This document shows positions 19,000 through 28,047 of a stretch of DNA of 64,000 bases, one piece after another. The position numbers were made by a program, and so were the translations under genes. The DNA comes from Pedococcus cremeus (GTDB taxonomy: Bacteria > Actinomycetota > Actinomycetes > Actinomycetales > Dermatophilaceae): NCBI RefSeq assembly GCF_900111375.1, contig NZ_FOHB01000005.1:1-64000 (forward strand). Reading direction: 5' to 3'. The notes under the pieces were generated by a model, which was not told the DNA's origin, ran no database searches, and worked only from the letters and a program-made list of their open reading frames with translations. Numbering within the stretch: position 1 is the first letter of the stretch; the number at the start of each line of letters is the position of its first letter.

Positions 19000-19278
19000 C
19001 GCGCCACCCCTTCGACACCGGTCCCGCGCCCCCTCGGCGCCGGACGTCTCGTCACCCGCCGGTGCCGAGACGTCCATGGTGGTGAGACGGGGAGGAGACC
19101 ACATCGCACCGATGGTGGAGAACGGCGTACGCGCAAGTGCGGATCCGGCATCGCGGAAGGGGCATTTGCCTGTGGTGGGCCGCAGAACGGTGCGTGTCGT
19201 GATCGCGCCGGTCCGGTCGAGACCTCAGCGCTGGGAAGATCTCTTGTGGACGACCGTGGCCGTCCTTAGGCTCGTTGT

Positions 19279-20061
19279 GTGGTTCCGACAAGGAACGGGG
19301 CGGACACCTCGTCCGCCGCTGCCGACGACCTGGGGACCGCCGAGGTGTTCGCGGCCCTTGCACGGTCGTTGGCGGAGCTGGGCGCGATGCGGCCCACTCT
19401 CGAGCAGCTCGTCACCTGCGCCGTCGACCTCGTGCCGTGTGACTGGGCGGCCGTCGCCGCCGCTGATCACCTCGGCTCCCAACCCGCACGGCATTCCGCG
19501 GGGACCGACGAAGACCTGATGCAGACGGTTGCGGAGATCGCGGGAAGCATCGGCACGAGCCCCGGCTGGGACGCCTTCAAGCGCGGGACGGTCGAGTACA
19601 GCCGAGACCTCACCGCGGAGGGCCGGTACGGCAGCTACCCGTCGGAGATGGTGGCCCGCACGCCCATCCGCTCCGTTCTGTCCTTCGGGCTGCGGTTGCG
19701 TGACAAGCCACTGGGGGTGCTGACGCTGTACGGCAACGTGCCGGACGCCTTCGACGAGTGCGCCCAGACCCGTGCCGCCCTGCTGGCGGAGCACGCCACC
19801 ATCGCGATCGACGCGGCCACGGCGGCCTACCGCGCCGAGACCCTCCGGGTCGCCCTCGAGACCAACCGTTCGATCGGCGCCGCCATCGGGATCCTCGTCG
19901 AGCGCCACAAGGTGAGCCCCGAGCAGGCGTTCGATCTCCTGAGGGTCGTCAGCCAACGCAGCAACCGACGGCTGGCCGACCTCGCGGACGAGCTGGTGCG
20001 CACCGGCCACGTCTCCGCGGCCGAGCACGTATCGGCGTCCGACCAGCAGGGGGCCGGTTGA
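19279..20061 (+). CDS. GAF-ANTAR regulator
   Basis: A 260-residue signalling protein. A GAF-type sensor domain occupies roughly 20-185. A C-terminal ANTAR RNA-binding domain lies at about 195-247 (from LETNRSIGAAIGILV through SNRRLADLADELV). ANTAR proteins act as antiterminators by binding paired hexaloop hairpins in target leaders; GAF-ANTAR proteins are abundant in actinobacteria. No partner kinase is adjacent. The ligand is unknown. The start is a GTG. Confidence 0.85.
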   Translation: MVPTRNGADTSSAAADDLGTAEVFAALARSLAELGAMRPTLEQLVTCAVDLVPCDWAAVAAADHLGSQPARHSAGTDEDLMQTVAEIAGSIGTSPGWDAFKRGTVEYSRDLTAEGRYGSYPSEMVARTPIRSVLSFGLRLRDKPLGVLTLYGNVPDAFDECAQTRAALLAEHATIAIDAATAAYRAETLRVALETNRSIGAAIGILVERHKVSPEQAFDLLRVVSQRSNRRLADLADELVRTGHVSAAEHVSASDQQGAG

Positions 20062-20145
20062 GCGGCAGGGGCACACAGTCGAACCGGCGAGTCGCCCAGT
20101 GGGCGACTCGCCAGTCGATGAGCGTCCGGGCCAGCGGGTTGCCGG

Positions 20146-21711
20146 TCAGTCGCTGTCGCGCACCGCGCTCGTGGCCTTGACTTCCCACGTGGTGTTGTCA
20201 CCGTGCTGCTGGGTCCAGAAGACGCGCCAGTGACCGTCGAAAGGCGCGGGGACCTTGGCGCCGAGCAGCCCGCCGACGCTCGCATCGCCGTCCGAGACGT
20301 GGATGCCCGTCACCTCGTTGTCACCGTCGTTGTAGCCCGGTGACGTCGTGGCGTCATACAGGGCGGAGGCGTCACGGCCTTCGGCCAGCCAGCGGGTGAA
20401 GTGGTGGCCCGCCCGGTCAGCACGCCGCAGGTCGACCACGAAGCCTGAGTCGAGGGCGTTGCGCTGCTGGTGCAGCGAGTCACCGGCATCCTCGACCACC
20501 AGCAGCTTGTCCTTGGTGGCAAAGGCGATGTTGTCGAGGCCGCTGTGCTTCACGTCCCCGGCGACCACGATGGCGAGGCGCCCGTTCCTCGCCGAGGGCG
20601 AGGTCTGGCTCACACGGAACACGCCGCCGTGGGCGCCGGGCAGGGTGCTCGCTGTGCTCGTGTCACCCGTCTCGGTGAAGTAGAACTCCCCGAACCCGGT
20701 CCCGGGGCGGAAGACCCCGTTCTCCGGACGCTTGAAGGGGGTGGCGTCCGCAGCCGCTGCGGAAGCGGTCGCATCGAACGCGTCGGTGCCGGTGTGCACG
20801 TCGACCCAGCTCGTGGCGAACGACGTGCCGGGCTTGTGCAGGTCAGCGATGTCGCGGGAGGCAGGGTTGGCGGCGAGCTGGGCTGCCGTGATGGGAGAGC
20901 CGTCGGAACGCTTGACTTGCAGGGCCTGCAGGGTGCCGCCGCGGGTGAGGTCGGTCTTGTCGACGGGGCGGAAGCGGTACACGAAGCTGTTCGGCTTCTT
21001 CCCGCCGCTCGCTGCGGCACCACCGATGTCCTCCACCAGCCACACGTTGCCGTCCGAGTCGTTCTGGACGCCCTCGTAGCCACCGGACCCCAGGGCAGGG
21101 AGGGCAACGGCCTTGCCCGTGGCGGGTGCTCCGGCGCCGTCGAGCGAGACGGCCCAGACGCCACCCTTGGGGGCCTTCGCCTCAGCGGTCAGCAGCAGCT
21201 GCTTGCTGAAGGGGTCCCAGGTGATGCCGTCGAACGTCGGGAGCGGGTTGCCGTTCGCGTCGGCGTCCGCGACGAGGGAGACCCGCTTGGCCGGGTCCGC
21301 CTCGTCGAGGTCGATGCGAGTCACGTAGCCCCGCGGGCCGCCTTCGTGGCCCTGGTACAGGAAGTGACGTCCGCCGAACGTCAGGTAGACGTTCTTGTCG
21401 GGCTCGGTCTTGTAGGCCTCATGCGCGTCCTGGGTCAGCGGACCGCCCGTGGTCGTCACGTAGCCGTAGTGCGTGACACCGGCCGACGCGTCGGGGTTCG
21501 TCAGGGGCAGGGCTCCCCACGCCACTGAGGTCTGCGAGAGACCGGGCGCGAGGACGTTGTTCTGGATGCCGGTTCGCGGGTTGGCCTGCGAGACAGAGCC
21601 TCCCGGCCATGACGGGCCGGAGGCCGTCGCCACCGCGGGAGCTACGAGCGCTGCAGCGACCAGCGCGGCGCCTGCCACACCGGCGGTTACAACCGTCGTC
21701 TTCGTCTTCAT
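20146..21711 (-). CDS. Secreted PhoX-like (DUF839) protein
   Basis: A 521-residue exported protein with a signal peptide (1-30). The body shows beta-propeller-like repeats with FDGITWDPFSKQLL, YEGVQNDSDGNVWLVED and DNIAFATKDKLLVVEDAGD, as in PhoX/DUF839 proteins, which include calcium-iron alkaline phosphatases. I could not identify every PhoX metal ligand, so phosphatase activity is not certain. The ATG at 21711 has AGGAGG just upstream. It is the last core gene before the tRNA-Thr insertions. CCTCAC/GTGAGG arms (21748-21774) lie in its upstream region. Confidence 0.75.
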   Translation of the reverse strand: MKTKTTVVTAGVAGAALVAAALVAPAVATASGPSWPGGSVSQANPRTGIQNNVLAPGLSQTSVAWGALPLTNPDASAGVTHYGYVTTTGGPLTQDAHEAYKTEPDKNVYLTFGGRHFLYQGHEGGPRGYVTRIDLDEADPAKRVSLVADADANGNPLPTFDGITWDPFSKQLLLTAEAKAPKGGVWAVSLDGAGAPATGKAVALPALGSGGYEGVQNDSDGNVWLVEDIGGAAASGGKKPNSFVYRFRPVDKTDLTRGGTLQALQVKRSDGSPITAAQLAANPASRDIADLHKPGTSFATSWVDVHTGTDAFDATASAAAADATPFKRPENGVFRPGTGFGEFYFTETGDTSTASTLPGAHGGVFRVSQTSPSARNGRLAIVVAGDVKHSGLDNIAFATKDKLLVVEDAGDSLHQQRNALDSGFVVDLRRADRAGHHFTRWLAEGRDASALYDATTSPGYNDGDNEVTGIHVSDGDASVGGLLGAKVPAPFDGHWRVFWTQQHGDNTTWEVKATSAVRDSD

Positions 21712-21893
21712 GGGTCCTCCTAGGAAAGGGACGAGCGTCCTGGAGAACCTCACCCCGCGCGGTCGTGCGTGAGGTGACGGCGGCGACAACGGAGCATTAA
21801 CCTCGCGCGGCGGATCAGGACAAAAGGAGTCCAGTGGTGGTGCGCGAACGACTGGCCACTGAGGTGCGCGAACTCGACGAGGGGACACCCGAA

Positions 21894-21969
21894 CAGCAGA
21901 AACGCCCCCCGGCGGACCGGGGGGCGTCGTCTGAGCCGCCTAAGGGAATCGAACCCTTGACCTTTTCAT
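21894..21969. repeat. att copy 1 (outer left end of the insertions)
   Basis: A 76-base copy of the tRNA-Thr 3' end plus its terminator. It differs from the intact copy at 35701-35776 at only two positions. It stops within the tRNA anticodon arm, so it is a truncated tRNA fragment and not a gene. It marks the left border between core DNA and the first insertion. Confidence 0.85.
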
Positions 21970-22046
21970 GACGGGCGCGGGCCGATGCGTCGGCGTCAAT
22001 GGCACACCGCCCGAAAGCCCACCTGGTGTTCGCACGTGCGCCAGGT

Positions 22047-22883
22047 TCAACGCTCCTCGAAGTCGAGCACGAAGGCATCGTGGTCAGACAGCCGCCGTTC
22101 ACGACAGACAGCCAGGACGGCCCGTGCTTCCCCCTGCAACCGCCGGTCGATCGCGATGTGGTCAATGCTTCGGACGCCAGGAAGACGGTGAGGAAGGCCA
22201 GCCGTTTCGGCGCGGAGCCCCAACCCGGCGAGCGCCTCTTGCAGCTGCCGGCGGCCAGCCATGGACCCTGCACGCTCGGGGCCTTCCAGGCTGTGGTTCC
22301 AGTCGCCGCCCCACACGAGCGGGCGATGTTCGGCCAGACGCGGCACAAGATCCGAGAGAGTCGACTGAGTCTTGGCGGCGTGGTTGCCGCCAACCCAGGG
22401 ATGCTCCGACCGGGCGGACCTCCACGGCAGGATCGAGCTGCAGAAGGTGGTGCCTTCGACGACCGCAAGGCAGCTCGCCGGGTGAGGATCGGGCAGTCCG
22501 AGAACTGCGGATCTGGACCAGATGCCCGCCCAGCTCCGGGCACCGATGATGCTCTCAACTGTCCGGTGGCCCTCATATCCCTCAAAATCAAGTGCCGGAT
22601 GCACCTCTGTCAGCAGCCATACGTCGCACTGTTGCCGTGTCATGAGGTCCCGATGATCTGACGACCAGCGTCCAGCCAAGTTCCACGTTCCTACGCGCAC
22701 ATGCGGGAGCGTCGCAGAGCTGGCCGACAGCGAGGCGTCCCGAGCGCTCGACTCGCCGGTCACCACGCGGATCTGCGCGTGTTCTTGTGCGCCGACGCGC
22801 GAGGAAAGTGACCGGGCATCGGGATGGGGGCGGCGGGGCGGATGGTGCGAATCTCGACCGCCATGTGTGGATCGTGTGCGCAC
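22047..22883 (-). CDS. Endonuclease/exonuclease/phosphatase family protein
   Basis: A 278-residue protein. The fold signature begins near residue 61 with VGTWNLAG, followed by LLTEVH, GGDWNHSLEG, SIDHIAID and LSDHDAFVLDF. These supply the Asn, Glu, Asp/Asn and Asp/His set used by Mg-dependent enzymes of this superfamily. Substrates in the family range from DNA to phospho-lipids and cannot be read here. The first ~55 residues are low-complexity and Arg/His-rich, so the true start may lie downstream of 22883. It is the only gene of insertion A. Confidence 0.72.
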   Translation of the reverse strand: MRTRSTHGGRDSHHPPRRPHPDARSLSSRVGAQEHAQIRVVTGESSARDASLSASSATLPHVRVGTWNLAGRWSSDHRDLMTRQQCDVWLLTEVHPALDFEGYEGHRTVESIIGARSWAGIWSRSAVLGLPDPHPASCLAVVEGTTFCSSILPWRSARSEHPWVGGNHAAKTQSTLSDLVPRLAEHRPLVWGGDWNHSLEGPERAGSMAGRRQLQEALAGLGLRAETAGLPHRLPGVRSIDHIAIDRRLQGEARAVLAVCRERRLSDHDAFVLDFEER

Positions 22884-22962
22884 GGGGCCCCTCCGCGGGG
22901 TGTGACCCTGCTTCCCTTGGGCTGCCGCGCGTCCCCACGCCGCCGGCTGGACCCGTCCCGCC

Positions 22963-23038
22963 CAGCAGAAACGCCCCCCGGCGGACCGGGGGCGCCTACT
23001 GAGCCGCCTAAGGGAATCGAACCCTTGACCTATTCATT
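22963..23038. repeat. att copy 2 (junction between the two insertions)
   Basis: A direct repeat of the tRNA-Thr 3' end and terminator. The tRNA-derived part from 23002 to 23038 is identical to the intact gene. The linker between terminator and tRNA differs from the other two copies and the G run is one base shorter. It marks the left end of the 12.7-kb island. Confidence 0.88.
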
Positions 23039-23137
23039 GCGAGCGTCTGTGGGCACGCTCAGAGGTCGGCACCAACGGCGCCTGCCGCACGAACGGAGTC
23101 AACTTCGACCACTCGAACGCGTCAGACACGGTTGTCA

Positions 23138-23157
23138 TGTGCCCATCTTGTGCCCAC
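23138..23157. repeat. Paired GTGCCCA repeat near att copy 2
   Basis: TGTGCCCA occurs at 23138-23145 and again at 23150-23156 (TGTGCCCA with a CTT spacer between). A near-identical pair lies at 35599-35620 at the other end of the island. Position and pairing fit arm-type binding sites of a tyrosine recombinase; that role is inferred. Confidence 0.45.
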
Positions 23158-23208
23158 GCACAGCCTTGCCTCTTGGCGTCGCCTCGATGACTGGCCAACA
23201 TCAATGCC

Positions 23209-23403
23209 ATGGACGAGGACTACCGCGCCGTGATCCGCGAACTCGAGCAGATGCAGGAGCGTCTACGGGCTCTTCGCTTCCGTCTGTGTACCAAGGCGAG
23301 CCCGGAGAACATCCGTTACCGCAGCTTCTCCGGAGCGGTCTCCCACCTCAACAAGGTCATCGACGACCTAGAAGGGGACGTAGCGCGTCGGGCTGGCACC
23401 TAG
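23209..23403 (+). CDS. Small hypothetical protein
   Basis: A 64-residue acidic N-terminal/basic C-terminal helical protein beginning MDEDYRAVIRELEQMQERL. Its codon composition looks protein-like, but no ribosome site precedes the ATG. It lies alone on the plus strand between att copy 2 and the catabolic operon. It may be a surviving accessory gene of the element or a chance frame. Confidence 0.4.
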   Translation: MDEDYRAVIRELEQMQERLRALRFRLCTKASPENIRYRSFSGAVSHLNKVIDDLEGDVARRAGT

Positions 23404-23724
23404 GCAACAACATGGGTCTGCGCATTTGACCACAGCCCAATCCGCTGGGAGGTGCTCGGCTGCGATGCCCGGTACGGGACTCAGCCCAACGGGGTTGGAC
23501 TCCCAGGCGGGCTGGTTGGTGGAGGCTGGGGCTTACGGCACCCATGCACGCGCAGGCCTCCGCCGTCCCTAGCGCCGTAGTAGGTGAACGCAGCCTGAGC
23601 TGAGAGCAGCGCCCTGGTCCTGCACCGCGGCGCTGCCCCCGTATGTGCCGGAGGCCCGCGGCGAAGCCGCGTTTGAGCCAGCAAGGAAACTCCTCACGAA
23701 GGCGGTGGTGCCTGGTGATCGCAA
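23404..23724. other. 321-base gap without a recognisable gene
   Basis: This lies between the small plus-strand gene and the 3' end of the catabolic operon. Short frames exist on both strands, but none has a start site or a familiar sequence. I see no clear terminator hairpin for the operon apart from scattered GC-rich arms. Confidence 0.5.
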
Positions 23725-24777
23725 TCAGTCAGCGGTCACGCAGTCGGAATCGGCAAAGGCGCTTTGCTTTTCCAGCCACTCTTCGACGCCACGGAGCGCC
23801 TCTTGGCGCAGAGGAGAGGGGCACGCGCTCACTTCGATCGACGTCCGGGCAATCCGCGCGAGGCCATCCGGGCGAATGCCCATCTTCATGTGTGCCGCCT
23901 CGTACTCCTCGTTGACCGTGGCACCACTGAACAAGGGCCCGTCGCTGTTCAGCGTCACCTTGACTTTCGCCTCGAGCAAGCCGATCAGTTGATGTTGCTC
24001 AAGCGACGGGGAGACCCGCAGGGACACATTCGAGTGCGGGCAGACGTCCAAGGAGACGCCCCGCTCCCGCAGCAGAGCCACGACTGTTGGATCCTCAACT
24101 GCGCGCACTCCATGACAGATGCGGGTAGCGCCGAGGTCCTCCACGCACGTCCGTACGCTTTCAGCCCCAGCTCCCTCGCCCCCATGAGGAAGGGCAGAGA
24201 GCCCGGCCTCGCGGCCACGTCGGAACACATCTGCGAAGGGTGAGGCGGAGAACCGGGCCTCGTCGCCGGCCAAGCCAAGACCGACCACCCCTTCACCCGC
24301 GTAGCGCATCGCAAGGGCGAGCGAGCGCTCTGCTGCCTCAAGGCCCAGCCCTCGGTTGATGCCGATGATCAAGCCGGCGGCGCTGGGGCGGGCACCTTCC
24401 GCAGCCGCCTGACTGGAGCCATCCGCAAAACCGGAGAGGACGGCTTCGACAATGCCTTCTTCGGGGCCTAGCCGCCCTGCGTAGGTGGGCGGAATGAGGT
24501 GCACCTCAGACCAGACCACCCCTTGTGCCGCGGCATCCCGCACCAGCTCGGAGGCAGCCCTTCTCACGTCCCCAAGAGACCGAACGAGGTCACGCGCACC
24601 TTCGTAGGCCACCACGAAGTCACTCAGTCCCTGAAACGGCCCCTCCTGGGGCAGAGGCAGGCCGTAGCGGGTGGCCCAATAGGAAGCGGTGGCTGGCCGC
24701 AGTGACGACTCGAAGTGCATGTGCAACTCAGCCTTAGGAAGGGACGCAATGTGCAGCGGCTGCACTTCGGTCGTCAC
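23725..24777 (-). CDS. Adenosine-deaminase-family enzyme with altered purine site
   Basis: A 350-residue TIM-barrel metal-dependent deaminase. Metal and catalytic residues are visible: HMH (His19, His21), HGGE (His198, Glu201), CHG (His222) and Asp279. In adenosine and adenine deaminases the final motif is normally Ser/Thr-Asp-Asp-Pro; here it is SDGP, with Gly280 in place of the second Asp that contacts the purine ring. The substrate may therefore not be adenosine. The GTG start at 24777 is seven bases after the aldehyde dehydrogenase stop, with AGGAG upstream. It is the last gene of the island operon. Confidence 0.82.
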   Translation of the reverse strand: MTTEVQPLHIASLPKAELHMHFESSLRPATASYWATRYGLPLPQEGPFQGLSDFVVAYEGARDLVRSLGDVRRAASELVRDAAAQGVVWSEVHLIPPTYAGRLGPEEGIVEAVLSGFADGSSQAAAEGARPSAAGLIIGINRGLGLEAAERSLALAMRYAGEGVVGLGLAGDEARFSASPFADVFRRGREAGLSALPHGGEGAGAESVRTCVEDLGATRICHGVRAVEDPTVVALLRERGVSLDVCPHSNVSLRVSPSLEQHQLIGLLEAKVKVTLNSDGPLFSGATVNEEYEAAHMKMGIRPDGLARIARTSIEVSACPSPLRQEALRGVEEWLEKQSAFADSDCVTAD

Positions 24778-24784
24778 TTTGCGG

Positions 24785-26215
24785 TTACTCCTGCCCCAGG
24801 TAGACGGTCTTGCCCCACGTGTAGAAGTCAATGGCGTAGGGGCCTTGCTCCCGGAAGGTGTTGGACGACGAGTCCTTGACACCGCCGAAGGGCACATTGA
24901 GGTCCAGCCCAGTCGTTGGACGGTTGATCTTGACCACGCCGACGTGGGCACGCGCAGCGAAGTCATGGGCTGCTCGGAGGTTGGTGGTGCAGATTCCCGC
25001 GGTCAACCCGTACTGCGAGTCGTTGACTCGGGCCAGGCCCTCGTCGTAGTCCGACACCTTCATGGTCGCGACGACCGGCCCGAAGACCTCGTTGCGCGCG
25101 ACGTCGGACTCGTGCGCGACGTCAGCCAGAACGGTGGGCCGGAAGAACGAGCCTTCGGCCTCGCTTCCACCCACCACGACGGTGGCACCCTCCTCACGCG
25201 CCTTTGCGACAGCGTTCGCGTCGATGGCCAGCTGCTCGTCGCTGACGACGGGACCCATGGTGGTGCCCTCAGCCAAACCGTCACCCGGGACATAGCTTCC
25301 TGCTTCGCGCGCGAGAGCCTCGACAAAGGCATCGTGGACGCCAGCCGTCACGTAGACCCGTGAGGTTGCGGTACACGCTTGGCCCGTCAATGAGAAGCCG
25401 CCAGCGGCGACGACTTTTGCGGCTGCCGCTACGTCGGCGTCATCCAGCACGAGGTAAGCGTTCTTCCCGCCCATCTCCAACTGGACCCTTGCGCGCCTGG
25501 CAGACAGGACTTCGTGAAGACCCAGACCCACCTTCGTGCTGCCTGTGAACGACAGTGCGCCGACTCGCTTGTCGCGAGCAAGTGCATCCCCAACGACCGA
25601 GCCGCGGCCATGGACGACGTTGAACACGCCCTCAGGGAGGCCCGCGTCCATGAGGGCCCGGGCAAGGTGGGTGGCAGACAGAGGCGTCAGCTCCGCAGGC
25701 TTCAGGACAACAGCGTTGCCGCTGATCAGCGCGGGCGCGGCCTTCCATGCGGGAATGGCGATGGGGAAGTTCCACGGTGTGACGAGCGCAGCGACGCCGA
25801 TCGGCTCGTGCCGTGTGAACACCTGCGTTCCGGGAAGGGAGCTGGGCAACACCTCGCCGCCCAGCCGCCAGCCGTGCGAGCCGAAGTATCGCAACACGTC
25901 GATGGCCCGGCGAACTTCGCCCATGGCCTCCGCACGTGTCTTGCCCTCCTCCCGGACAAGGTCCTCAGCAACCTGAACGTGACGCTGGCGCAGGATGTCA
26001 GCAGCGTCCTGAAGAATCGCACCGCGAGCAGGAGCCGGCATGGCTGCCCAACCGGGCTGAGCGCTGACAGCAGCTGTCACGGCATCGTCCGCGGCCGAGA
26101 CGTCCGAGCGCGGGGCAGCCGCAACGACCTCATCCCGTCGAGCAGGGTTGCGCCGCTCATGCTGTGGCTCACCGGTCCACCGACCGCCGATCAGGTTGAG
26201 CACCTCAGTCGTCAT
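24785..26215 (-). CDS. NAD(P)-dependent aldehyde dehydrogenase
   Basis: A 476-residue ALDH oxidising an aldehyde to the acid. Catalytic residues are in the expected places: Asn149 (TPWNFP), Glu247 (LEMGGKN) and Cys281 (GQACTAT), with the cofactor motif FTGSTKVG (223-230). The overall type resembles succinate-semialdehyde / alpha-ketoglutaric-semialdehyde dehydrogenases, which often partner DHDPS-family dehydratases such as the one upstream. ATG 26215 has GGAG upstream. It is 38 bases after the short-chain dehydrogenase gene in the same operon. Confidence 0.9.
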   Translation of the reverse strand: MTTEVLNLIGGRWTGEPQHERRNPARRDEVVAAAPRSDVSAADDAVTAAVSAQPGWAAMPAPARGAILQDAADILRQRHVQVAEDLVREEGKTRAEAMGEVRRAIDVLRYFGSHGWRLGGEVLPSSLPGTQVFTRHEPIGVAALVTPWNFPIAIPAWKAAPALISGNAVVLKPAELTPLSATHLARALMDAGLPEGVFNVVHGRGSVVGDALARDKRVGALSFTGSTKVGLGLHEVLSARRARVQLEMGGKNAYLVLDDADVAAAAKVVAAGGFSLTGQACTATSRVYVTAGVHDAFVEALAREAGSYVPGDGLAEGTTMGPVVSDEQLAIDANAVAKAREEGATVVVGGSEAEGSFFRPTVLADVAHESDVARNEVFGPVVATMKVSDYDEGLARVNDSQYGLTAGICTTNLRAAHDFAARAHVGVVKINRPTTGLDLNVPFGGVKDSSSNTFREQGPYAIDFYTWGKTVYLGQE

Positions 26216-26253
26216 TGCAAAACTCCAGTTCTCATTTGGGTAGTCATGGGTGG

Positions 26254-27042
26254 TCAGAGGCTTCGAACAAGCCCTCCGTCGCAGCGGACTGCAGTGCCAT
26301 TCACATACGAGGCGGGTGAGCTGCACAGGAACGCAGCGACTGATCCGAATTCCTCCGGGTCGCCGTAACGCTGCGCCGGAATGGTTGCGCGCGACTCGGC
26401 AGACACCTCCTCCTGCGTGCGTCCTTCGCGATCGGCCGCCGCCGCGTCGAGTTGAGCCACTCGATCGGTGGCAATGCGGCCTGGCAGCAGCATGTTCACC
26501 GTCACGCCGTCAGCAGCAACCTCGCTGGCGAGCGTCTTCAGATACCCGGCCAGCGCCGACCTACCGAGGTTAGACATGGCGAGGTTTGGCAACGGTGCCA
26601 CAACGCCGCTCGATCCGACCGCTAGGATGCGGCCCCATCGACGTTCGCGCATCCCGGGCAGTGTCGCTTGGATCAGCTCGAGATGCGGACGGACCAGTAC
26701 CTCGAGTGCCCGCTCGGCGTCAGGCCATGATGCGGCATCGGCACTGCTGGGCTTCGGTCCCGGCCCATTGAGGACGAGTACATCGACGCCGCCCAGCTTG
26801 TTCACGGCAGCCTCATGCAGACGACGTGGACCGTCAGCTTCTGACAGGTCACATTCAACCGCGGTCGCATTACCCGGGCCGGCCTCATTGAGTTCATCGG
26901 CTATGGCGCGGGCCCGGTCCCGACGACGACCGGAGACGAGCACGTGTGCTCCTTCAGCAGCCAGGGCGCGTACGACTGCCTCGCCCAGACCCCCAGTCGA
27001 GGCACAGACAAGGGCTCTGCGTCCTTGCAGTCCGAGATCCAT
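26254..27042 (-). CDS. Short-chain dehydrogenase/reductase lacking YxxxK
   Basis: A 262-residue Rossmann protein. The nucleotide motif is CASTGGLG (13-20), and the NAG-type motif appears as LNGPG (91-95). The catalytic serine region is present (VGSSG, 142-146). The Tyr-x-x-x-Lys pair is replaced by SNLGR (157-161), so ordinary SDR proton transfer is not expected. Divergent SDRs with SNxxR-like motifs exist, but their chemistry is poorly known. The ATG overlaps the upstream stop by one base (TGATG), indicating translational coupling. Confidence 0.85.
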   Translation of the reverse strand: MDLGLQGRRALVCASTGGLGEAVVRALAAEGAHVLVSGRRRDRARAIADELNEAGPGNATAVECDLSEADGPRRLHEAAVNKLGGVDVLVLNGPGPKPSSADAASWPDAERALEVLVRPHLELIQATLPGMRERRWGRILAVGSSGVVAPLPNLAMSNLGRSALAGYLKTLASEVAADGVTVNMLLPGRIATDRVAQLDAAAADREGRTQEEVSAESRATIPAQRYGDPEEFGSVAAFLCSSPASYVNGTAVRCDGGLVRSL

Positions 27043-27953
27043 CAGCGCACGCCCTGCAACGTGGTTGCCGTCTCGACGGCGTTGAGGTGTCTCCTCAACT
27101 GGTCGAGGAGCACTTCCGGCATCGGAAGAGCCGGCGGTCGCACGGAGGACTCCATTATGAGACCACGCTGCCGCAGACACTCCTTCCTGATGGCCAACGC
27201 AATCCCGGCCTGTTGTTCGAAGTTCACCAGAGGGAGGTATGGCAGGAAGGCTTCCCTTGCGGCCTCGTAGTTCCCTGTTCGCCATGCGTCGACACACGCA
27301 ATCAGGCCCTCTGGGTATGAGAAACCGGTCATCGCGCCAGCCGACCCGCCGGCCAGCTCGTCGAGGAGACCGATTCCCCCTAGGCCCCCGAAGACGGGGA
27401 CGTCCAGAGCCTGCGTCAACGCGGGGACAGCGGTGGAGGTCGGTGGCGCTTCGGCCTTAACACCGATAACGAAAGGCAGCGACTTCGCTGCTGCTGCAAG
27501 GGCCTGGCCGGAGATGCGCACCCCACTGACCAACGGGTAATCCTGAACGACGACACCAGCCCCGGTCGCTTCGTGCACGGCTTTGAGATGCCGCGACAGC
27601 ACCTCGGCGTTGCCGGAGTTGACCTGGACCATGGCACCCGCCATTCGGTCGCCGAGCACCTCCTGCGCAAGACGCACCTCCTCGATCACCGGTGCAGTGG
27701 CCAGCGTGGTGGCACCGACGACCAGCGGCAGTTCAACCGTGTCCGCCACGGTCTCCAGGACCGCTCGCCTCTCCTCGGACGAGAGTGCTGCCGCCTCACC
27801 GAACACGCCGAGGACGGTCAGGCCGGTGACGCCGACCTGCTCGTAGTGCTCAACCAGTCGAGCCAGGCTTCCTTCGTCGAGGTCGTAGGTGGACCCATTG
27901 AACGGCGTCGCAACGACACCCCAGACGCCGTTGCTCAGGGGAGATGTACTCAT
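27042..27953 (-). CDS. DHDPS/NAL-family lyase or dehydratase
   Basis: A 303-residue class I aldolase-fold enzyme. The Schiff-base lysine is Lys166 (VIGVKAEAP) and the catalytic tyrosine Tyr139 (QDYP). The conserved GExxxL is GEAAALS (52-58). Family reactions include dihydrodipicolinate synthase, N-acetylneuraminate lyase, keto-deoxy-sugar-acid dehydratases and hydratase-aldolases of aromatic pathways. Within a catabolic operon a lyase or dehydratase role is likelier than lysine synthesis. The ATG has AAGGAG nine bases upstream. Confidence 0.88.
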   Translation of the reverse strand: MSTSPLSNGVWGVVATPFNGSTYDLDEGSLARLVEHYEQVGVTGLTVLGVFGEAAALSSEERRAVLETVADTVELPLVVGATTLATAPVIEEVRLAQEVLGDRMAGAMVQVNSGNAEVLSRHLKAVHEATGAGVVVQDYPLVSGVRISGQALAAAAKSLPFVIGVKAEAPPTSTAVPALTQALDVPVFGGLGGIGLLDELAGGSAGAMTGFSYPEGLIACVDAWRTGNYEAAREAFLPYLPLVNFEQQAGIALAIRKECLRQRGLIMESSVRPPALPMPEVLLDQLRRHLNAVETATTLQGVR

Positions 27954-28047
27954 GGTGTGTGACTCCTTGCTCTCAGCTCGTTCTGTCAGGTGGTACCTGC
28001 GCCAGGAGCTGCTGACGTTCTATTGAGGTGCGGGACAGTTGGGCTAA

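Larger units (their letters stand above)
21894..22962. mobile_element. Insertion A: 1.07-kb remnant between att copies 1 and 2
   Basis: This segment is bounded by two direct repeats of the tRNA-Thr 3' end and holds one recognisable gene, an endonuclease/exonuclease/phosphatase-fold protein. No integrase remains. Because it is farther from the intact tRNA than insertion B, it was probably inserted earlier and later decayed. Confidence 0.6.

Noticed and set aside
21712-21835. PHO box upstream of the PhoX-like gene
   Set aside because: The upstream region has CCTCAC/GTGAGG and AACCTC pieces but no clear direct GTTCACC-type repeats.
21934-21969. Possible extra tRNA-Thr genes at 21934 and 23002
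   Set aside because: Both copies stop in the anticodon arm and lack the D-arm and 5' acceptor strand, so they are att remnants.
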